Both the position numbers and the translations under genes were made by a program. DNA of 64,000 bases, taken from the NCBI GenBank assembly GCA_038049695.1, contig CP142458.1, positions 63,521,501-63,585,500 of the forward strand, written 5' to 3'. Positions 10,916 to 22,462 of the stretch are shown piece after piece (within the stretch, counting starts at the first letter, position 1; each line of letters starts with the position of its first letter). The stretch is from Cinnamomum chago (lineage: Eukaryota; Streptophyta; Magnoliopsida; Laurales; Lauraceae). Below the pieces are notes generated by a model. It worked only from the letters and a program-made list of their open reading frames with translations. It was not told where the DNA came from and did no database searches.

Positions 10916-12410
10916 GTCCTGCTCAGGAATTGAAAATCTGGGAGTGCCCAAGAATGAGATTCCAACTTTCGAATTGCTCGTAAAGTTGAAATGTAGGTTT
11001 GAGTTAGAACGTTAACTTAAAACTTAGAAAACGAGCATCCGGACGGCCAAAATGAGCAAACGGGCTCTATTGCCAGCGAAACTTGACGGACACGGGCCCC
11101 TAGTCATTCCTGACTTGCAGGAACTGACGGAACGAGATTCCGACTCCCGGTTTGATCGTACAGTTGAAAAGTAGGTTTGAATTAGAACGTAAACTTAAAA
11201 CTTAGAAAACGAGCATCCGGGCGACCAAACTGAGCAAACGGAGTCTCTTGCCAGCGAAACTTGACGGACACGGGCCCCTAGTCATTCATGACTTGCAGGA
11301 ACTGACGGAACGAGATTCCGACTCCCGGTTTAATCGTACAGTTGAAACGTAGGTTTGAATTAGAACGTAAACTTAAAACTTAGAAAACGAGCCTCCGGGC
11401 GACCAAACTGAGCAAACGGTGTCCGTTGCTCGTGAAACTTGACGGGCACGGGCCTCTAGTCATTCCTAACTTGCAGGAACTGACGGAACGAGATTCCGAC
11501 TCCCGGTTTAATCGTACAGTTGAAATGTAGGTTTGAGTTAGAACGTAAACTTAAAACTTAGAAAACGAGCCTCCGGACGCCCAAACTGAGCAAACGGTGT
11601 CTGTTGCTCGTGAAAGTCGACGGCCACGGGCCCCTAGTCATTCCTGACTTGCAGGAACTGACGGAATGAGATTCCGACTCCCGGAATGATCGTACAGTTG
11701 AAAAGTAGGTTTGAGTTAGAACGTTAAGTTAAGACTTAGAAAACGAGCCTCCGGGCGACCAAAATGAGCAAACGGTGTCCGTTGCTCGTGAAACTCGACG
11801 GGCATGGGCCCCTAGTCATTCCTGACTTGCAGGAACTGACGGAACGAGATTCCGACTCTCTGAATGATCGTACGGTTGAAAAGTAGGTTTGAGTTAGAAC
11901 GTTAAGTTAAGACTTAGAAAACGAGCCTCCGGGCGACCAAAATGAGCAAACGGTGTCCGTTGCTCGTGAAACTCGACGGGCACGGGCCCCTAGTTATTCC
12001 TGACTTGCGGGAACTGACGGAACGAGATTCCGACTCCCGGTTTGCTCGTACAGTTAAAACGTAGGTTTGAGTTAGAACGTTAAGTTAAAACTTAGAAAAC
12101 GAGCCTCCGGGCGACCAAAATGAGCAAACGGTGTTCGTTACTCGTGAAACTCGACGGGCACGGGCCCCTAGTCATTCCTGACTTGCAGGAACTGACGGAA
12201 CGAGATTCCGACTCCCGGAATGATCGTACAGTTGAAATGTAGGTTTGAGTTAGAACGTTAAGTTAAAACTTAGAAAACGAGCCTCCGGGCGACCAAAATG
12301 AGCAAACGGTGTTCGTTGCTCGTGAAACTCGACGGGCACGGGCCCCTAGTCATTCCTGACTTACAGGAACTGACGGAACGAGATTCCGACTCCAGGATTG
12401 ATGTTAATGT
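10916..12410. repeat. 178-bp tandem array inside the CACTA, about 8.4 copies
   Basis: The marker gaactgacgga recurs at 11121, 11299, 11477, 11654, 11832, 12011, 12189 and 12367, giving steps of 177-179 bp. A more diverged unit begins the array near 10916. Each unit also contains gagcaaacgg, a gggcccctagtcattcct block and taggtttgagttagaac. Units differ by scattered substitutions and small indels. No reading frame stays open through the units, so this is non-coding. It lies between the GH31 fragment and the right subterminal region. Confidence 0.93.
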
Positions 12411-12799
12411 TGAAACATAAGTTGAAATTTTAATTTTAATTCTTAATTTTTTATATTTAGTATAAATTTGCCAATTTTTATACTAATCTTTTAATATTTA
12501 TTTTTCCTTTTCTGTTCAGGTTTGAGAGCATCGGACATACCACGGCACCCGGCAAATTTTTTTTTCTTTTTCCTCTAAATGTAATGGATATATGTTATTG
12601 AAACTTTTGTAATTAATGTTTTGAATGAAATTAATATAAGATTTTATTTTTTTATTTGTGATTTTAATTGATGGTGGTGGTTGTATGTTATTTGTAATTT
12701 TAATTGATGGCATGATTTGTATAGGTACAGGTACAGGTACAGGAACAAAAACAAGTAAATAATTTGAAAAAATAAAAAGTATTTTTTTTTAAAAAAAAT

Positions 12800-13345
12800 A
12801 GACCTTTAGCGGCCGCCAGTGGCGGTCGCTAAAAGCGAAATTGGCGGTCGCTAATAGCATATAAAATAAAAAAAAATAAAAAATTTCAAAATAAATACTG
12901 TATTAGCGGCCGCCATATAGGTATTAGCGACCGCCAAGGCGGTCGCTAATACTAAATAAATTTAAAAAAAAATAAAAACTCGAAAAAAAAATGCTATTAG
13001 CGACCGCCGTCCGAGTATTAGCGACCGCCAAGGCGGTCGCTAATACTAAAAAAATTCAAAAAAAAAATAAAAATTCGAAAAAAAATGACCATTAGCGACC
13101 GCCGTCCGAGTATTAGCGACCGCCTTAGCGGTCGCTAAAAGTCAAAATGTTGTTTTTTTAAATTTTTTGGCGACCGTCATATGGCGGTCGCTAATAGTAT
13201 TAGCGACCGCCAGTGGCGGTCGCTAATACTATTAGCGACGAGCCTTTCGCGGCCGTGGAAAGGCGGTCGCTAGGCGGTCGCTAAAGAGTATTAGCGACCG
13301 CCAAAAGACCTTTAGCGACGGCAAATGGCGGCCGCTAAAAGTCAA
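12800..13345. repeat. CACTA 3' subterminal repeats (GCGACCGCC palindromes)
   Basis: About twenty copies of tagcgaccgcc or its complement are packed here. Many are fused head-to-head into near-palindromes such as AGCGACCGCC-aa-GGCGGTCGCT. They are separated by A-rich spacers of about 40-60 bp. Such GC-rich motifs in AT-rich DNA are the expected binding platform for the CACTA accessory transposase. Confidence 0.88.
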
Positions 13346-13412
13346 TTTTCTAGTAGTGCCCCCTCCTTCTTTTGGCAGGTCGACCCTGGACTAGCCGTTG
13401 GGCATTTTTTGC

Positions 13413-13420
13413 TATAAATA
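13413..13420 (+). promoter_or_regulatory. TATA-like box in solo LTR copy A
   Basis: TATAAATA lies in the LTR right of the CACTA, where an LTR promoter is expected. Whether it still drives transcription cannot be judged. Confidence 0.4.
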
Positions 13421-13582
13421 TGAGTTCTTTCCTTTGCCAAAAGTTGGAAATTTTAAGGCCCTCCTTGAGGGGTTTTGAGGCAAATACAAGGGAAATGAAC
13501 TAAGGGATGAAGGGGATCATTAGGAAAGCTAAAGCTTGGATTAATGAAGTTAAATCACCAAGTAGGCTCTACTTTCCTTAAT

Positions 13583-14202
13583 CATATGTTTTCATGCTTT
13601 GTTTTACTTTTGGTAAATCTTTTATAGCATGACAAACTATGTATGTAGTGTTGTGTCCTTAACATGTTTTATGTTTTGAGTTGATTTATTGTTTTGGATA
13701 CAACATCTCATTTGATTCAATCCAAGTAGTACTTTATCCTTGGTAAATCTAAGTAGATCATGTTAATGAAAGAACCTTTGAAATTATATGTAACATGATT
13801 CCTATACTTGGTTGAATCTATGGTTGTTGTTTTTCAACATAAGAAAATCACTTTCAAAACTATCTTATGTTTTAGACTCAACATCTTTACAAATCATATG
13901 TTTTCATGTTTTTATTTTATCTTTGGTAAATCTTTAGTAGCATGTTAAAATATGATTTGTTGTATCCTTAACATGTTTTATATTTTGAATTGATCTATTG
14001 TTTTGGATGCATCTCACCATTGATTCAATCCAAGTAGTACTTTATTTGGTAAATCTAAGTAGATCATGTTAATGAAAGAATCTTTGAAATTATATGTAAC
14101 ATGATTCATATACTTGGTTGAATCTTTGGTTGTTGTTTTTCATCATAAGAAAATCTCTTTCAAATGTATCTTATGTTTTGGATTCAACAAACTTTACAAA
14201 TC
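13583..14202. repeat. Tandem duplication of about 310 bp within solo LTR copy A
   Basis: Two units, 13583-13893 and 13894-14202, both start at catatgttttcatg and share ttgattcaatccaagtagta and agtagatcatgttaatgaaa. Copy B at 32640-32880 has only one unit. The duplication therefore accounts for much of the length difference between the two LTR copies. Confidence 0.75.
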
Positions 14203-15088
14203 ATATGTTTTATTGTTTTAAAGTTTCACAAGCCTTACTTTGATAGGTATATCATTTTCAAGTTGTATTTATAATTACATATGATTTTATTTCAATCAAA
14301 TCTATTTTTATGATTTATGAGCTACATTGTTGATTTGATTGACATCCATATGCATCACATGTTTAGAGCTAATTAATTTCATACAACTTATGAATCTTTG
14401 ATATCTTTAACAAGTTGTTACTTTTAACATGTGACTTGCATCTTTCCTCAATCATAAATGTTTTTATGAGCTAAAACTTTCAAAAGCCTTAGGCATACAT
14501 TTATGAACTTTCATTTTCAAAATGATTGAGGACATCATACACACATCATGAGCATACATCTTTGCATTCATTTAGTGTGTGTGTGAGTTAGTTTTTCACT
14601 TCCATAACCGCCTATTTAAGAGGCATTGTAATGAGCTTAATTGAATCTCCATCAAGTGTATTATAGACACTAACTTAGTGAGATAACCAACCTATGGTTG
14701 AAGAGGTTATTGCTTAGCCTATAAAAGCATAATGTATAGGTTGATGTTAAGCCTTGAAAAACATCATTGTAAAGGTTATTGCTTAGCCTTGAAAAGCATA
14801 TTGTAAAGGTTATTGCTTAGCCTATTGAAAAGCATAAATAGTGGAAATCCGGTGGGGTGTTGGATCACAAGCCGGTAGTGGATGTAGGCATTGAGGCCGA
14901 ACCACTATAAATCCTTGTGTGATGGTGATTGCTTTGTGGTGATTGTTTTTTATTAAGCTTCCGCATTTTATTTGATAATCATCACCTATGACTAGTTTAA
15001 TTTAAAGAAGTTAAAATTTGTCTTAATTGGTCATAATTGGAGCTCACCCTATTCACCCCCCTCTAGGGTTCGGATCCCAGGACTTACA

Positions 15089-15528
15089 CCTCACACATAT
15101 AGTTTGACTCAGGTGCAAACTTTATGAACTTTGTCCATCCATCAGTTCCATATGGAAAGAGCAACGGGTCTTGGAGCGGCATGTACGAAGGGTGTGTTTC
15201 GTTAATCCTCTGGAGATTTTCATCTAACTTTCTAAGTATGATGTCTCGATTTCCTATAATTTCAGACTCATCTCCAACAATGATGGTTGCAACCTCATTT
15301 ATGGTTAGTCTTGCATACCGTCTTCCTTCCCTTGAATGCAGAATCCGAACATGCAAATTTTGATTACCATTTTCATACAACATATCTCTTGCATTACGGA
15401 ACAATCTTACATAAGGATTAGTTGCATTTAGCATTGTCTGCAAGCCTTCCAACACAGTCAAGTCAAACTCATTTGCATACCCGCTTCCTTGAACAACCCT
15501 TAATCTATTGGATGTTTCATGTTCCGTG

Positions 15529-15562
<34 letters not shown>

Positions 15563-16290
15563 CTGAGCAAACTTAGGCATGTCTCCAGGTGCAGGAAGTA
15601 ATGAACCAATCATGTGATAATTTGATCCACTTATCCAGAATAGATATGGTCCTCTTCCATCGAGCACATGAGTGCGATCAATATTTCCACCAATTGACGC
15701 GAAGGACAACATCCAATTGTATGTTCTTATTTTCTCCATGAATCTAGATTGAAGGAATTGATTCTATAGAAATTTAGGCGTGTTTGGTAGTAGTGGCGGC
15801 ATCACATTTCCTCCATGACATCATAGGCTAAACTTTGGTCTTGAAATTGAACTGTCTCTGATTCTTTCATCAAGCCACATAATAGCTCTACAGTGAGAGC
15901 ATATTACAACTCTGGAACCGAAGCTCCAACGTTTGGAGATATTTTTTCTCCTCGAGTATAATACAATATTATTTCCTGTGATTAATTTTTATTATCAGCC
16001 TTAAAAAACTTAGCATTGTCGGCTAATAACAATAAGTAGTTAAAAATAATATTTAGTACTTGATGTTGAAGCCATTCTGTTGCCCGACGTCACATTGGAA
16101 TAAGATGTTGAAGCCATTTTGTTGCCCAACATCACAATGGAATTTGATTGATGTTGTCGCTTTGAACGCAAGATTGTGGATCTTACACGTCTTGCCTCCG
16201 TTTGCATGATTCTTTTCATATTCCATGGTTGATCTTGTTCATTTTGCATCGAGTGACTGATGTGACTCACATTATGTGTATTTGCACCTA
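15089..16290 (-). pseudogene. Helitron Rep/helicase N-terminal part (upstream half)
   Basis: This is the minus-strand upstream half of the gene that continues at 1-776. Reading down from about 16290 it has a degenerate leader, a CSHC-type zinc-binding patch (about 15890, VICSHCRAIMWLDERI) and FSL-stop-CHGGNVMPPLL. Next come IRTYNWMLSFASIGGNIDRT, GRGPYLFWISGSNYHMIGSL and PKFAQLYIY. These are signatures of plant Helitron proteins. A (TA)n expansion then shifts the frame, and DTEHETSNRLRVVQGSGYAN resumes in another frame and runs to the LTR insertion point. A stop replaces a zinc-ligand Cys (SLCCHGG to SL-stop-CHGG). The half-gene is unambiguous and inactive. Confidence 0.88.
15531..15561. repeat. 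(AT)15 microsatellite inside the Helitron coding region
   Basis: An uninterrupted AT run replaces the usual YIYDTE coding stretch. Before it the frame reads QLYIY, and after it the homologous frame is displaced. It is a coding microsatellite expansion that broke the gene. Confidence 0.9.
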
Positions 16291-16680
16291 GAATTGAGTG
16301 GTCGCAATTGTTTATTATTTTTGTAGATTATAAAAAAGATACGATATCGAGTTATATAGATGTTGAAGACATATTTACCGATTATTGTATGAATGAAATT
16401 GTAGCCATTGTGAGAATTGGTGGCTTGTTGCATTCCACAATTAGAAGGCCCTATAACATCCCTTGTATAATTTAGAATAAATCACACGTAATTAACTACC
16501 TAAACCCCTAAATGCAGTTGTAATTTGTTTACTATTTCCCCCAGTACATATTTTTAGTTATTTTCTTTATTTATGTATATTTTTCTCTAGTGAATTTTAT
16601 TTTTTATTACAGCTCAATAAAAAAAATTCTATTTTCGACAGAAAAATATATTAAATAAAAAATTACAAAATATAAGTTAT

Positions 16681-17500
16681 TAGGCCTAATATCATGCTTT
16701 GGTCTCTAATTCATCACAAGCTTACAGTTAGACATTGTACCCTATTTATTAAGCTGTTTTATTCAGTTCATTTATAGAAATTAAAGATCATTAATTTTCA
16801 GCAATTTATGATTTTCTAGCATTCATAACTAAACCCTATTACTACATTGTAATCATCAAATTTTTTTACTAAAACCTATAATTAAATGGGCGGGCCTAAT
16901 ATCATGCCTGGGTCTCTAATTAATCACAGGCTTGCAGTTAGACCCAGTACCGAATTCCTTAAGTTGTTTTATTTGAAAAGGCTCTAAATTCAAGAATCTC
17001 AAAATATAAATTAGTGGGCCTAATATCATGGCTGGGTATCTAATTAATCACAAGCTTGTAGCCAGACCCAGTACCCAATCCCTTAAGTTGTTTTATTTTG
17101 AAAGGCACTAAATCCTATATCATTTTTGGTTTATCAACAATAAACATTTAGCAACCTAAACTTCAAATTGGGATGAGATCGAGAGCTATTTTTTTGGTGT
17201 CCATAAAATTAAAATTTATATTTCATAAACATAATCATGGAATGAAGTCTTAAAAAATACACACCAAGAAAGATACAAAAATTTAAACATAAGTCTTAAA
17301 TCATTTTCAGTGGGCCTAATATCATGGTTGGGTCTCTAATTAATCACAGGCTTGCAGTTAGACCCAGTACCCAATTTAATAATTTTTTAAAAATTTTAAT
17401 GACACTAAATCCAAGAAATTCAAAATATAAATTAGTGTGCCTAATATCATGGTTAAGTCTATAATTAATCACAGGCTTGCAGTTAGACCAAGTACCAAAT
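16681..17500. repeat. Five copies of a repeat of about 125 bp
   Basis: The motif cctaatatcatg, followed by tctctaattaatcacaggct and tgcagttagacccagtac, occurs near 16683, 16894, 17018, 17313 and 17438. Two pairs are spaced 124-125 bp apart and the others are separated by AT-rich DNA. There is no reading frame and no recognised family. It could be a decayed satellite or the inside of an unknown transposon. Confidence 0.75.
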
Positions 17501-17590
17501 TATTTGTAAATGCACTAAATCCAAGAATTTCAAAATATAAATTAGCAGATTATGAGACAGAATCAGGATCAATGAAACAAAGATGAAGTT

Positions 17591-17614
17591 GAGAGAGAGA
17601 GAGAGAGAGAGAGA
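17591..17614. repeat. (GA)n microsatellite
   Basis: A simple run of GA dinucleotides stands in AT-rich intergenic DNA. Confidence 0.9.
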
Positions 17615-17619
17615 TACTA

Positions 17620-20600
17620 ACATGATAGAATTCATGCAAAACAAAAGGAGAGATATACTAACATGACATTCTTTTTACACCGGCAATAATAGATTTGTTC
17701 GAAATTGGAGTTCACAAAATAAAATTTTATATTTCTTAAAACTAAGCATGGAATGAAATTTTAAAGAAATTTCAGTAAGAAAATAAAGACGAAGCAAGTT
17801 GTTAAAAGTATCCTAAGATTTTGAAAATAACGATCGTGCCCTTTTGTCGTTCGATGGAAGTTTGGAGCTCGTTGACAGTTGTAGTTTATGCGACAGGGCC
17901 GGACTTCAGTGGTCTGCAAGAGCATTGAAGAAGTATACTGATGGTTAGCTTAAGGGACAAATCTATGACCAACTCATTTCTAAAATTAAATAAGAAGCTT
18001 GGGAATTTCAGAACATTTGTATATAAGTTTTAATACAAACTGTGCCCTGCGGTGATGCGGCATTCTCGATCACCACACATAAGGCCACTCAAAGGATTCC
18101 GATTTGTGGCAGGTGCTTTATCCGTGGGAGATATGCTCAAGCTGGTTCGTAATGGGTATGGGCCTTAATCTGCATGACCCATCGGACTCTCTTATTAACT
18201 GGATCAAATTAATCAAACCAAAAATGGGTAAAAGAGAACCGAAGATGTGTTACATGTGAATGTCATGTGATTTGTTTGATCCACGGAGCTTCACCATGTC
18301 TTGTGACTTGTAGAGCATTTTGTCTTCACTAAATATAAGGCGACCCATCGGACTCTCTAAAAATGATATAAGGCTTATGTTTGAGTGATATAACCTTACC
18401 ATATCTTTGGAGCATTTTTATTATCCTCAACTGCTTATTGCCAAATTAACAGATGTTATCCTCTTCTTGCGTAAAATGAAGACTAATTTTCGGGGTGACA
18501 TCCTAAAAATTTTAGGTGCAAGTAGTTTCAAATGTTTGAAGTTAATCTTTTTGAAATGTCAAGTTTAATCTTTCTAATTCTTTGAATTTCAATATTCTCA
18601 ATGCTTAGATACATTGGAAAATTTGAAAAACTTGTTGAGGATAATATTTAAAGAATTAAAAAATAATGATAATAAAAATGCTCTAAATCCCTACAAACAA
18701 ATATAAACCAAATGGTGTCTTGTTGAAATCTCAATAATCAATAGTAGCCTACATTGCTCAACTCCCACCAGACAATCCAAAAGGCCCTTTTATTTATAAC
18801 CTACAAAGGCACGTAGTTAACTTTTCATTTTTTTTTTCTAACAGTTGGACCACAAAACGGACAAAAGAGTCTGAGAGGTATCACATGAGTCTTGTCATGT
18901 AGTCGTTCATGTCAATGCATGCACCACACAAATGGCCTAATGGTAGGATCTTGGCCCACCTGTATGTCAGATTTTGGTCCCCTATGAAATGTGCCAGACT
19001 CGACCAAGACACATGACATGGATGCAATTTTTATTTTTCCACACACCAGAGGCCACTACCACTTTTTAAATCAAGAATAATTTTCGAAGTGAGCCTAAAA
19101 ATTTTAGGCTGTCACCTCGAAAAACATTTAGAAAGTTTTTGCTTCCAATTTATTGCATATTTGTCATAGTTTCTGATTCTCTCTCGTGTTCTGTTCTTCG
19201 TCGTTTGATTCTGCTTTTATGCAACTTCTTTTCAGTCATTTCTCACCGATCACAGCTAGGGATTTGGGATTCTGTTAATGAAGCCAAGATTTCTCCGGAT
19301 TCATCAGTTTTAGGAAGCAATTAAGAAGTGAGAATTTTTTTTTAAAAGTTTCAGTCATTTTTTTGGGCCACTTAGTTTTACACCTATTCAGCTTGATTTT
19401 CTTGCGTTGATACTGGGACCCAAGTGGGCCACCTAATGAACCATCTAATCCCTGGATCTGAAGGGAGACCCATGGGCGACCCATTAGGAGCTAGACCCTT
19501 GCGAGGTGGGCCCTATTTGGCCCACCTTCCAGCGTCTCATCAGAGAGAGGGAGAGTACGTATTTTAAGAAGCAGTTAAGAAGTTAACATATTTGGCACTA
19601 AATCAGGATACAAAGATATCCGCCATATAATATCGTAGGAAAAAGAAAATCCTAACGTAGATTAGGGGAACTGACCAATGTTGATGGTGGTAGGGGTATT
19701 TAACTTATTTCCAGGGGCTTTGAATTGAGGCTCGTCCTCTGTTTCAGATCAGGTTTTCCCTGTCTTGTTGCTATTGTATTAATTTTGTATGCAACAGTAA
19801 CTTTCTATCATTCAAAAAGAAAAACCAAAAAAATAAAAATAAAAATGTTGACGTTTTTTCAAAGAGAGGGGACACCTTCCGTTATGAGTTTTGATTTCTA
19901 AATTGGTTCAAAGAAAATACGATCTCATCCCTTAGTGATGCAGGACGAAATATTGCTAACACCAATCTGATATTATACCAAATAATGTAGGAGGTGTTAT
20001 TCAATAAATGTGAAATGATACCAAGTTGCTCAAATGTCGTAGGATGCAAGGAGTCTAGAAATGAAATTATAAGTAGGTAGTGGGGAAGGATAGAATAGGA
20101 ATATTATCTATGTTATTATCTATGTTTTAAGAACTATAAAGAATGGAAGATGATAAGAATCATCCCATCAAAGAAAATATCACACAAATGATTTTTACTT
20201 CAATTATCATTAACCACAACCACCATCATTTTAGCCTTATCTCAACAATTTGGGATCCGCTTAAAGAATTATACTATTTTACTATAGAAGCTAAGTTGTC
20301 TTATAAACTCACTTTTTAACTAAGATGCAATATAAATGCTATTTAAGGTGAAAGACATCAATCAGGATTCTACAAGTAGTTATTACTCCATGATCTAAGA
20401 GAAAATAAATTCCTTATCTTAACATGCTCTTTGAGGTTATGAACACGTCACAAAATGTTCATATCAAATTTGTCGTCTTTGACATTGTCCATTTTTTCAT
20501 TTCTTTTTACAAAATTCCAGCATTAACTTAACAGTACAAAAATATTAGCAGTAATCCTAATTTTAATATGGGAGCAGAGAAACATACATGCCATGAGGAA

Positions 20601-20880
20601 CAAACACATTTGGAAGTTAAGATTTCTTCTTGTCATGACAACTGTCAACAGCCAATCAGCCAGGGCTCCTACAAAATGAGGAAAGATTAGATGGAGAGGA
20701 AAAAAAAAGTCACATAATGCATACAAAGAGTCTTTATTAATGACCGAGCTCATGCAACTCATCCAAGCTGCAACTGGGAGAACAAAATGCAATCAATCAA
20801 ACACAGTGTCCATTGCTCACCCCTTGCATTTCACACCATGAGGTGATCCAAACCATCCATCCAATAAGCCCCACCATGAA
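17620..20880. other. Intergenic DNA without recognisable genes
   Basis: No exon or known family is seen. One palindromic motif stands out. At 19079-19124 a hairpin is formed around cctaaaaattttagg, with flanks TTTTCGaaGTGA and TCACCTCGAAAA. A half-copy of the same sequence in the same orientation lies near 18490-18517. The A-rich stretch at 19806-19850 may be the tail of a decayed retroelement. Confidence 0.5.
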
Positions 20881-21358
20881 CGGACCATGACAAGGGGAAA
20901 ATTCTTTTTCCCCTATGGTCGTAGATTTCACCATCCATATCAAATCACAGAAATGTGGGTTGCCATTTCGAATCGCCTATCTACATGGCCGATGTGGATG
21001 GTGCAAATCTCCAATCAGTGGGAACTTTTCCCAAATAACCCATCTTCAACGAGATCAATCAAATGCAAGGAATCACTAAACTGTTTATATGGAAATCATA
21101 TATATTTTTTCTCATTGCTTGTACGTGAGTAGAGGGAGGGGAAAGGGTTTATCTCTTACTTGCTCTAAGACGAAAACGGATGGTAGAGGCGTTGTTGCTA
21201 CAATGAAGATGGAGTTGCAGCTGACCACTAAGAGTGATGGTGCTGCTGGAGTGCCTTTCGTTGTTGTTTTGTATTCTCAAAAATCAGAGTTATCGCCCTC
21301 TTCTTCTTCCTTTCTGCCGCTCCTCTATTTCTTCTTCTGTTTCTCTTCTAACAGCGCC

Positions 21359-21382
21359 CCCCCCCCCCCCCCCCCCCCCCCA
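21359..21382. repeat. Poly-C tract
   Basis: A run of about 22 C produces spurious poly-proline frames. Its length in the assembly is uncertain. Confidence 0.7.
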
Positions 21383-21514
21383 CCCTTTTCCCCTTTTTTC
21401 CAACGTTATATGTATTTCCAGTATTAGATCAGCTTTGGGGAAGTTATGCGGTTAGGTTAGAGGAGAGTGGAGAGAGAGCATAACATGACAGGTGTCTTCA
21501 TGTAAGGGAGACTA

Positions 21515-22080
21515 CATTCCCTTAGTAATATAGATAGATAAATTGCCACCCATATGAAGGAATTCCAATTTTGTACAACTTCTAAGTGTGCTAGGAATCT
21601 CGCCTGATAATTTGTTACCAGAGACATCAAATTGCCAAAGAGCTTCCAACTTATCAACATTCATTGGTAAAGAGCCCGTCAAAGAATTCTTGTCAAGAAG
21701 AAGCTTAGTTATAGAGGGAATAGTTAAAACTTCCTTAGGTAAGGTACCATCAAAATTATCTTTTGAAAGATATAGCTCTTGAGGATTTGGGCAATTCCAA
21801 GACTAGAAGGAATGCTGCCCTTTAAATCATTCCCATCTAGAACCAATTTGAACAATCACGTGAGATTTCCAATAGAAGATGTGATTTGCCATGAAAGCTT
21901 GATACTGTTTAGACCAACTGCTTCAAACTTCTGAAGGTTTCCAAAATTAACAGGATAGTACTTGTTGGAAGGTTCTTCTTAATGCTCAATAATATCAAGT
22001 TGGCAAGATTCACAATCCCTGTTGGAATGTTACCCCGTTCACATTCACAAAAGGTAAGCCCAAGTAATTCCTACAGGTGG
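21515..22080 (-). pseudogene. Leucine-rich-repeat receptor-like fragment
   Basis: Minus-strand frames give GNIPTGIVNLANL, LDGNDLKGSIPSSLG, FDGTLPKEVLTIPSITKLLL, DKNSLTGSLP and GNKLSGEIPSTLRSCTKLEF in the right order. The consensus LxxLxxLxLxxNxLxGxIP is that of plant extracellular LRRs of receptor-like kinases (EFR/Xa21-like style). The repeats lie in several frames with stops between them. No signal peptide, transmembrane segment or kinase is nearby. It is a short relic of an LRR gene. Confidence 0.78.
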
Positions 22081-22207
22081 GTCCATGTTCTAGTTCCTAG
22101 AATTAAGTCCCATATAACCTCTAGAGGTGGGAGCTATAAAATAGTAAATTAATGAAATTTAAGATGTAGGAATTCCAGTATAAATGAAACATAACAGAAT
22201 TCAACAA

Positions 22208-22462
22208 TGAGAACTAGGGGTTGCTCAGTTGGTTTGCAATCCCATCTCTTGACTATGGTGCCTTGGTTCGATCATTGGGTATGATGCCCTCTTCCCGCGT
22301 GTTTGTGTGTGAGCTCCCTCTTCCCACATTGGAGGCTTTTCTTCCCACTTGTGTGGGCTACCAGTTCCCACGTTGCAGGCTCTCTTGCCCCGTGTGTGGG
22401 CTCTCTCCCTTTGTATGCAGGTGCTCTCATGGGTCCCCAAGGGGGCTGGGGTGAAAAAAAAA
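22208..22462 (+). mobile_element. tRNA-derived SINE
   Basis: The 5' part has a pol III A box (TTGCTCAGTTGG, about 22219) and, 40 bp on, a B box (GGTTCGATC, about 22265), as in a tRNA. A CT-rich body follows, ending in an A9 tail at about 22454. No clean target duplication was found. Protein-like frames in both directions across it are incidental. Confidence 0.6.

Larger units (their letters stand above)
1303..13358 (+). mobile_element. CACTA (En/Spm) DNA transposon carrying host gene fragments and a satellite array
   Basis: The termini are perfect inverted repeats CACTACTAGA (1303-1312) and TCTAGTAGTG (13349-13358). The flanking 3-bp duplication is ccc (1300-1302, 13359-13361), though the left side is in a C-run. 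Both ends carry subterminal arrays of GCGACCGCC/GGCGGTCGC motifs, as expected for transposase-binding repeats of this superfamily. Inside are a spliced ORF2/TNPA-like gene (5931-7697) and only a short scrap that may be the TNPD C-terminus. There are also three apparent host exon captures (8115-10823), a 178-bp tandem array (10916-12410) and a pyrimidine-rich 5' block. At about 12.06 kb it has the size of a full CACTA, but the catalytic TNPD body is absent, so it would need a helper transposase. Confidence 0.93.
782..15088 (+). mobile_element. Solo LTR, copy A (about 2.25 kb without its nested CACTA), inserted in the Helitron
   Basis: The element starts TGTTAGGATTTTTG and ends GACTTACA. It is flanked by the perfect 5-bp direct repeat cctca (777-781 and 15089-15093), and the Helitron reading frame resumes on the other side. 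No primer-binding site, gag or pol lies between the ends, so this is a solo LTR left by recombination rather than a full element. Removing the CACTA (1303-13358) and its 3-bp duplication leaves about 2250 bp. The U3-like part carries GGTCGACC palindromes (1175-1280) and a TATA-like box at 13413. A relative in the same orientation occupies 25188-33685. The long LTR with a C-rich stretch near the 3' end resembles large plant Copia LTRs of the SIRE/Maximus kind, but the family is not established. Confidence 0.85.

Noticed and set aside
10916..12410. Regular array considered as CRISPR
   Set aside because: Units are 178 bp and repetitive throughout, with no unique spacers. The genome is a plant's, and the array lies within a transposon.
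21089..21427. Frame with a long proline run
   Set aside because: The prolines come from a poly-C tract. No start context, introns or homology support a gene.
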